This document shows, in pieces, positions 63,250-64,000 of a stretch of 64,000 bases of DNA; position 1 is the stretch's first letter; each line of letters starts with the position of its first letter. The DNA comes from Cellulomonas hominis (GTDB taxonomy: Bacteria; Actinomycetota; Actinomycetes; Actinomycetales; Cellulomonadaceae): NCBI RefSeq assembly GCF_901521055.1, contig NZ_CABEGA010000011.1, positions 1 to 64,000 of the forward strand, written 5' to 3'. Under the pieces are notes generated by a model. It was not told where the DNA came from. It did not search any database and was given only the letters and a program-made list of their open reading frames with translations. The translations under genes and the position numbers were made by a program.

Positions 63250-63813
63250 ATGCCGTACCACGCACAGAAGCCCGCGCCGCGGGAGTCCGCCGAGCAGCTC
63301 CGCGCCCGCATCCCCGGGTGGGGCGCCGACTCCGACCCCGCCGACCGCCCGTCGTTCCCGCGGGAGACGTTCGACCTGCCGCCCACCGGCGCGCACTGGG
63401 AGTTCCCGGAGCGCCAGCCGGAGACGTACCCGCGTGAGCGGTCGATCGAGCACACGATGCTGCCGCCGGTGTTCGGCACCGCGCAGCCGCTGCACGGGCC
63501 GGCCGGGGCGATCCGCCGGTTCTCCTACGAGCGGTTCAGCGAGGGGCGGGCGGCGCACTGGCTGCTGCTGCTCGCGGCCGACCGCGTCGACGCCGCGCAG
63601 GCGCACCTGCAGTCGTTCGTGACGATGCGGCCCGACAACCCGATCACGGAGACCGGCGTGCTGTCCGAGCTGCACCGCCACCCGGTCTCGTCCCGCCGCG
63701 GCCGGGTCGACGTCCGGCACCAGTGGCTCGACCCGCTGATCGTCGCGGGCCCGTGGATCCTGGGCGGCGTGCTGGCGGTCAAGGCCATCGGCGCCGTGAC
63801 GAGGCGCCGCTGA
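63250..63813 (+). CDS. Conserved hypothetical protein with C-terminal membrane anchor
   Basis: A 187-residue protein commonly found behind dehydrogenase genes of this type. An N-terminal half rich in Pro and charged residues (PRETFDLPPTGAHWEFPERQ), a helical middle (AAHWLLLLAADRVDAAQAHL) and a single C-terminal transmembrane segment (WLDPLIVAGPWILGGVLAVK). GAGAGGAG precedes the ATG. Function unknown; coupling to the dehydrogenase suggests a shared stress or redox role. Confidence 0.7.
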   Translation: MPYHAQKPAPRESAEQLRARIPGWGADSDPADRPSFPRETFDLPPTGAHWEFPERQPETYPRERSIEHTMLPPVFGTAQPLHGPAGAIRRFSYERFSEGRAAHWLLLLAADRVDAAQAHLQSFVTMRPDNPITETGVLSELHRHPVSSRRGRVDVRHQWLDPLIVAGPWILGGVLAVKAIGAVTRRR

Positions 63814-63826
63814 CCCCGCCGGGCTG

Positions 63827-63906
63827 CCGCACGGACTGCGCCCTTCCCCGGGGACTGCGCCCGCTGCACAGGGCGCGGTCCCGCACGCTGGGCGCAGTCC
63901 GTGCGG
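63827..63906. repeat. Nested palindromic repeat (REP-like)
   Basis: Four copies of an 11-base unit GGACTGCGCCC: two direct (63833-63843, 63852-63862) and two inverted (63871-63881 with one change, 63890-63900). They build an outer 17-bp perfect stem (63827-63843 with 63890-63906) and an inner 12-bp stem (63851-63862 with 63871-63882). Also suitable as a terminator for the gene ending at 63813. Confidence 0.75.
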
Positions 63907-63949
63907 GACGTACCCTGGCGCTCCCAGCGGGGTCGAGCAGCGGAGCGTC

Positions 63950-64000
63950 ATGACCAACCTCGAAGTCGTCGTCACCGAGCACGACTGCGCTCCCGGCGGG
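63950..64000 (+). CDS. 5' end of a gene cut by the window edge
   Basis: ATG at 63950 opens 17 codons (MTNLEVVVTEHDCAPGG) that run off the end of the window. No family can be assigned from this fragment. Confidence 0.5.
   Translation, partial: MTNLEVVVTEHDCAPGG

Overview
The window is a high-GC, gene-dense chromosomal segment of an actinobacterium. Clues are GTG/TTG starts, many four-base start/stop overlaps, TANNNT -10 boxes placed so that transcripts begin at the start codon, a tRNA gene without encoded CCA, LacI operators with a central CG, multiple-monosaccharide importers and EspC/WXG-type secreted proteins. The content suits Micrococcales, and a Cellulomonadaceae-like plant-polymer degrader is my best guess (inference only).

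Layout. 0-11.8 kb is ordinary chromosome: a GAF-EAL c-di-GMP protein, an ABC exporter beside a NarL-type two-component system, a zinc alcohol dehydrogenase coupled to a royal-jelly-type beta-propeller protein, a quinone oxidoreductase, a squalene-cyclase-fold protein, and a divergent SDR/MerR pair. At 11.93 kb a tRNA-Arg(CCT) marks the edge of an accessory island (12-22.7 kb). Reading from the tRNA, the island has a decayed 5mC methyltransferase and a decayed vsr, a truncated DUF1156 methylase, then an intact translationally coupled trio: a MORC/MutL-like GHKL ATPase, a DUF4420 PD-(D/E)XK nuclease and a Z1 helicase. A convergent DGQHR protein and a small nuclease-like protein follow, then the wreckage of an ABC transporter cut by an IS21 istB remnant. 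23-31.5 kb holds an SNF2 helicase, a STAND-like ATPase, a DUF2075 ATPase and a lipoprotein. The stretch between the helicase tail and 31.5 kb is bracketed by two copies of a helicase-tail plus small-gene module.

31.6-38 kb is a ChvE-MmsB-MmsA sugar importer with a ROK regulator and an orphan sugar ATPase. 38.2-40.4 kb is a type VII secretion-style toxin/immunity cassette. A secreted aldose epimerase precedes a restriction-modification island (42.1-45.5 kb) holding one cytosine methyltransferase, an NaeI-type and an NgoMIV-type restriction enzyme (families founded by enzymes that both cut GCCGGC) and Vsr. 45.6-52.2 kb is a LacI-controlled oligosaccharide importer plus a GH2 glycosidase, with a large dyad operator between regulator and operon. 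52.4-55.6 kb has a three-gene EspC/WXG operon and small membrane proteins. 55.7-57.3 kb is an epimerase/TetR pair with palindromic operators. The end holds a slipin, an orphan toxin/immunity module, a second SNF2 helicase, a PRC-barrel-like protein, a second 382-residue zinc alcohol dehydrogenase, a conserved hypothetical and the start of another gene next to a nested palindromic repeat.

How it fits together. Carbohydrate uptake and hydrolysis loci alternate with mobile or competitive DNA. The two most unusual assemblies are the ATPase-nuclease-Z1 trio, which has outlived its own methyltransferase and Vsr, and the island in which one methyltransferase appears to guard the host against two unrelated restriction enzymes.
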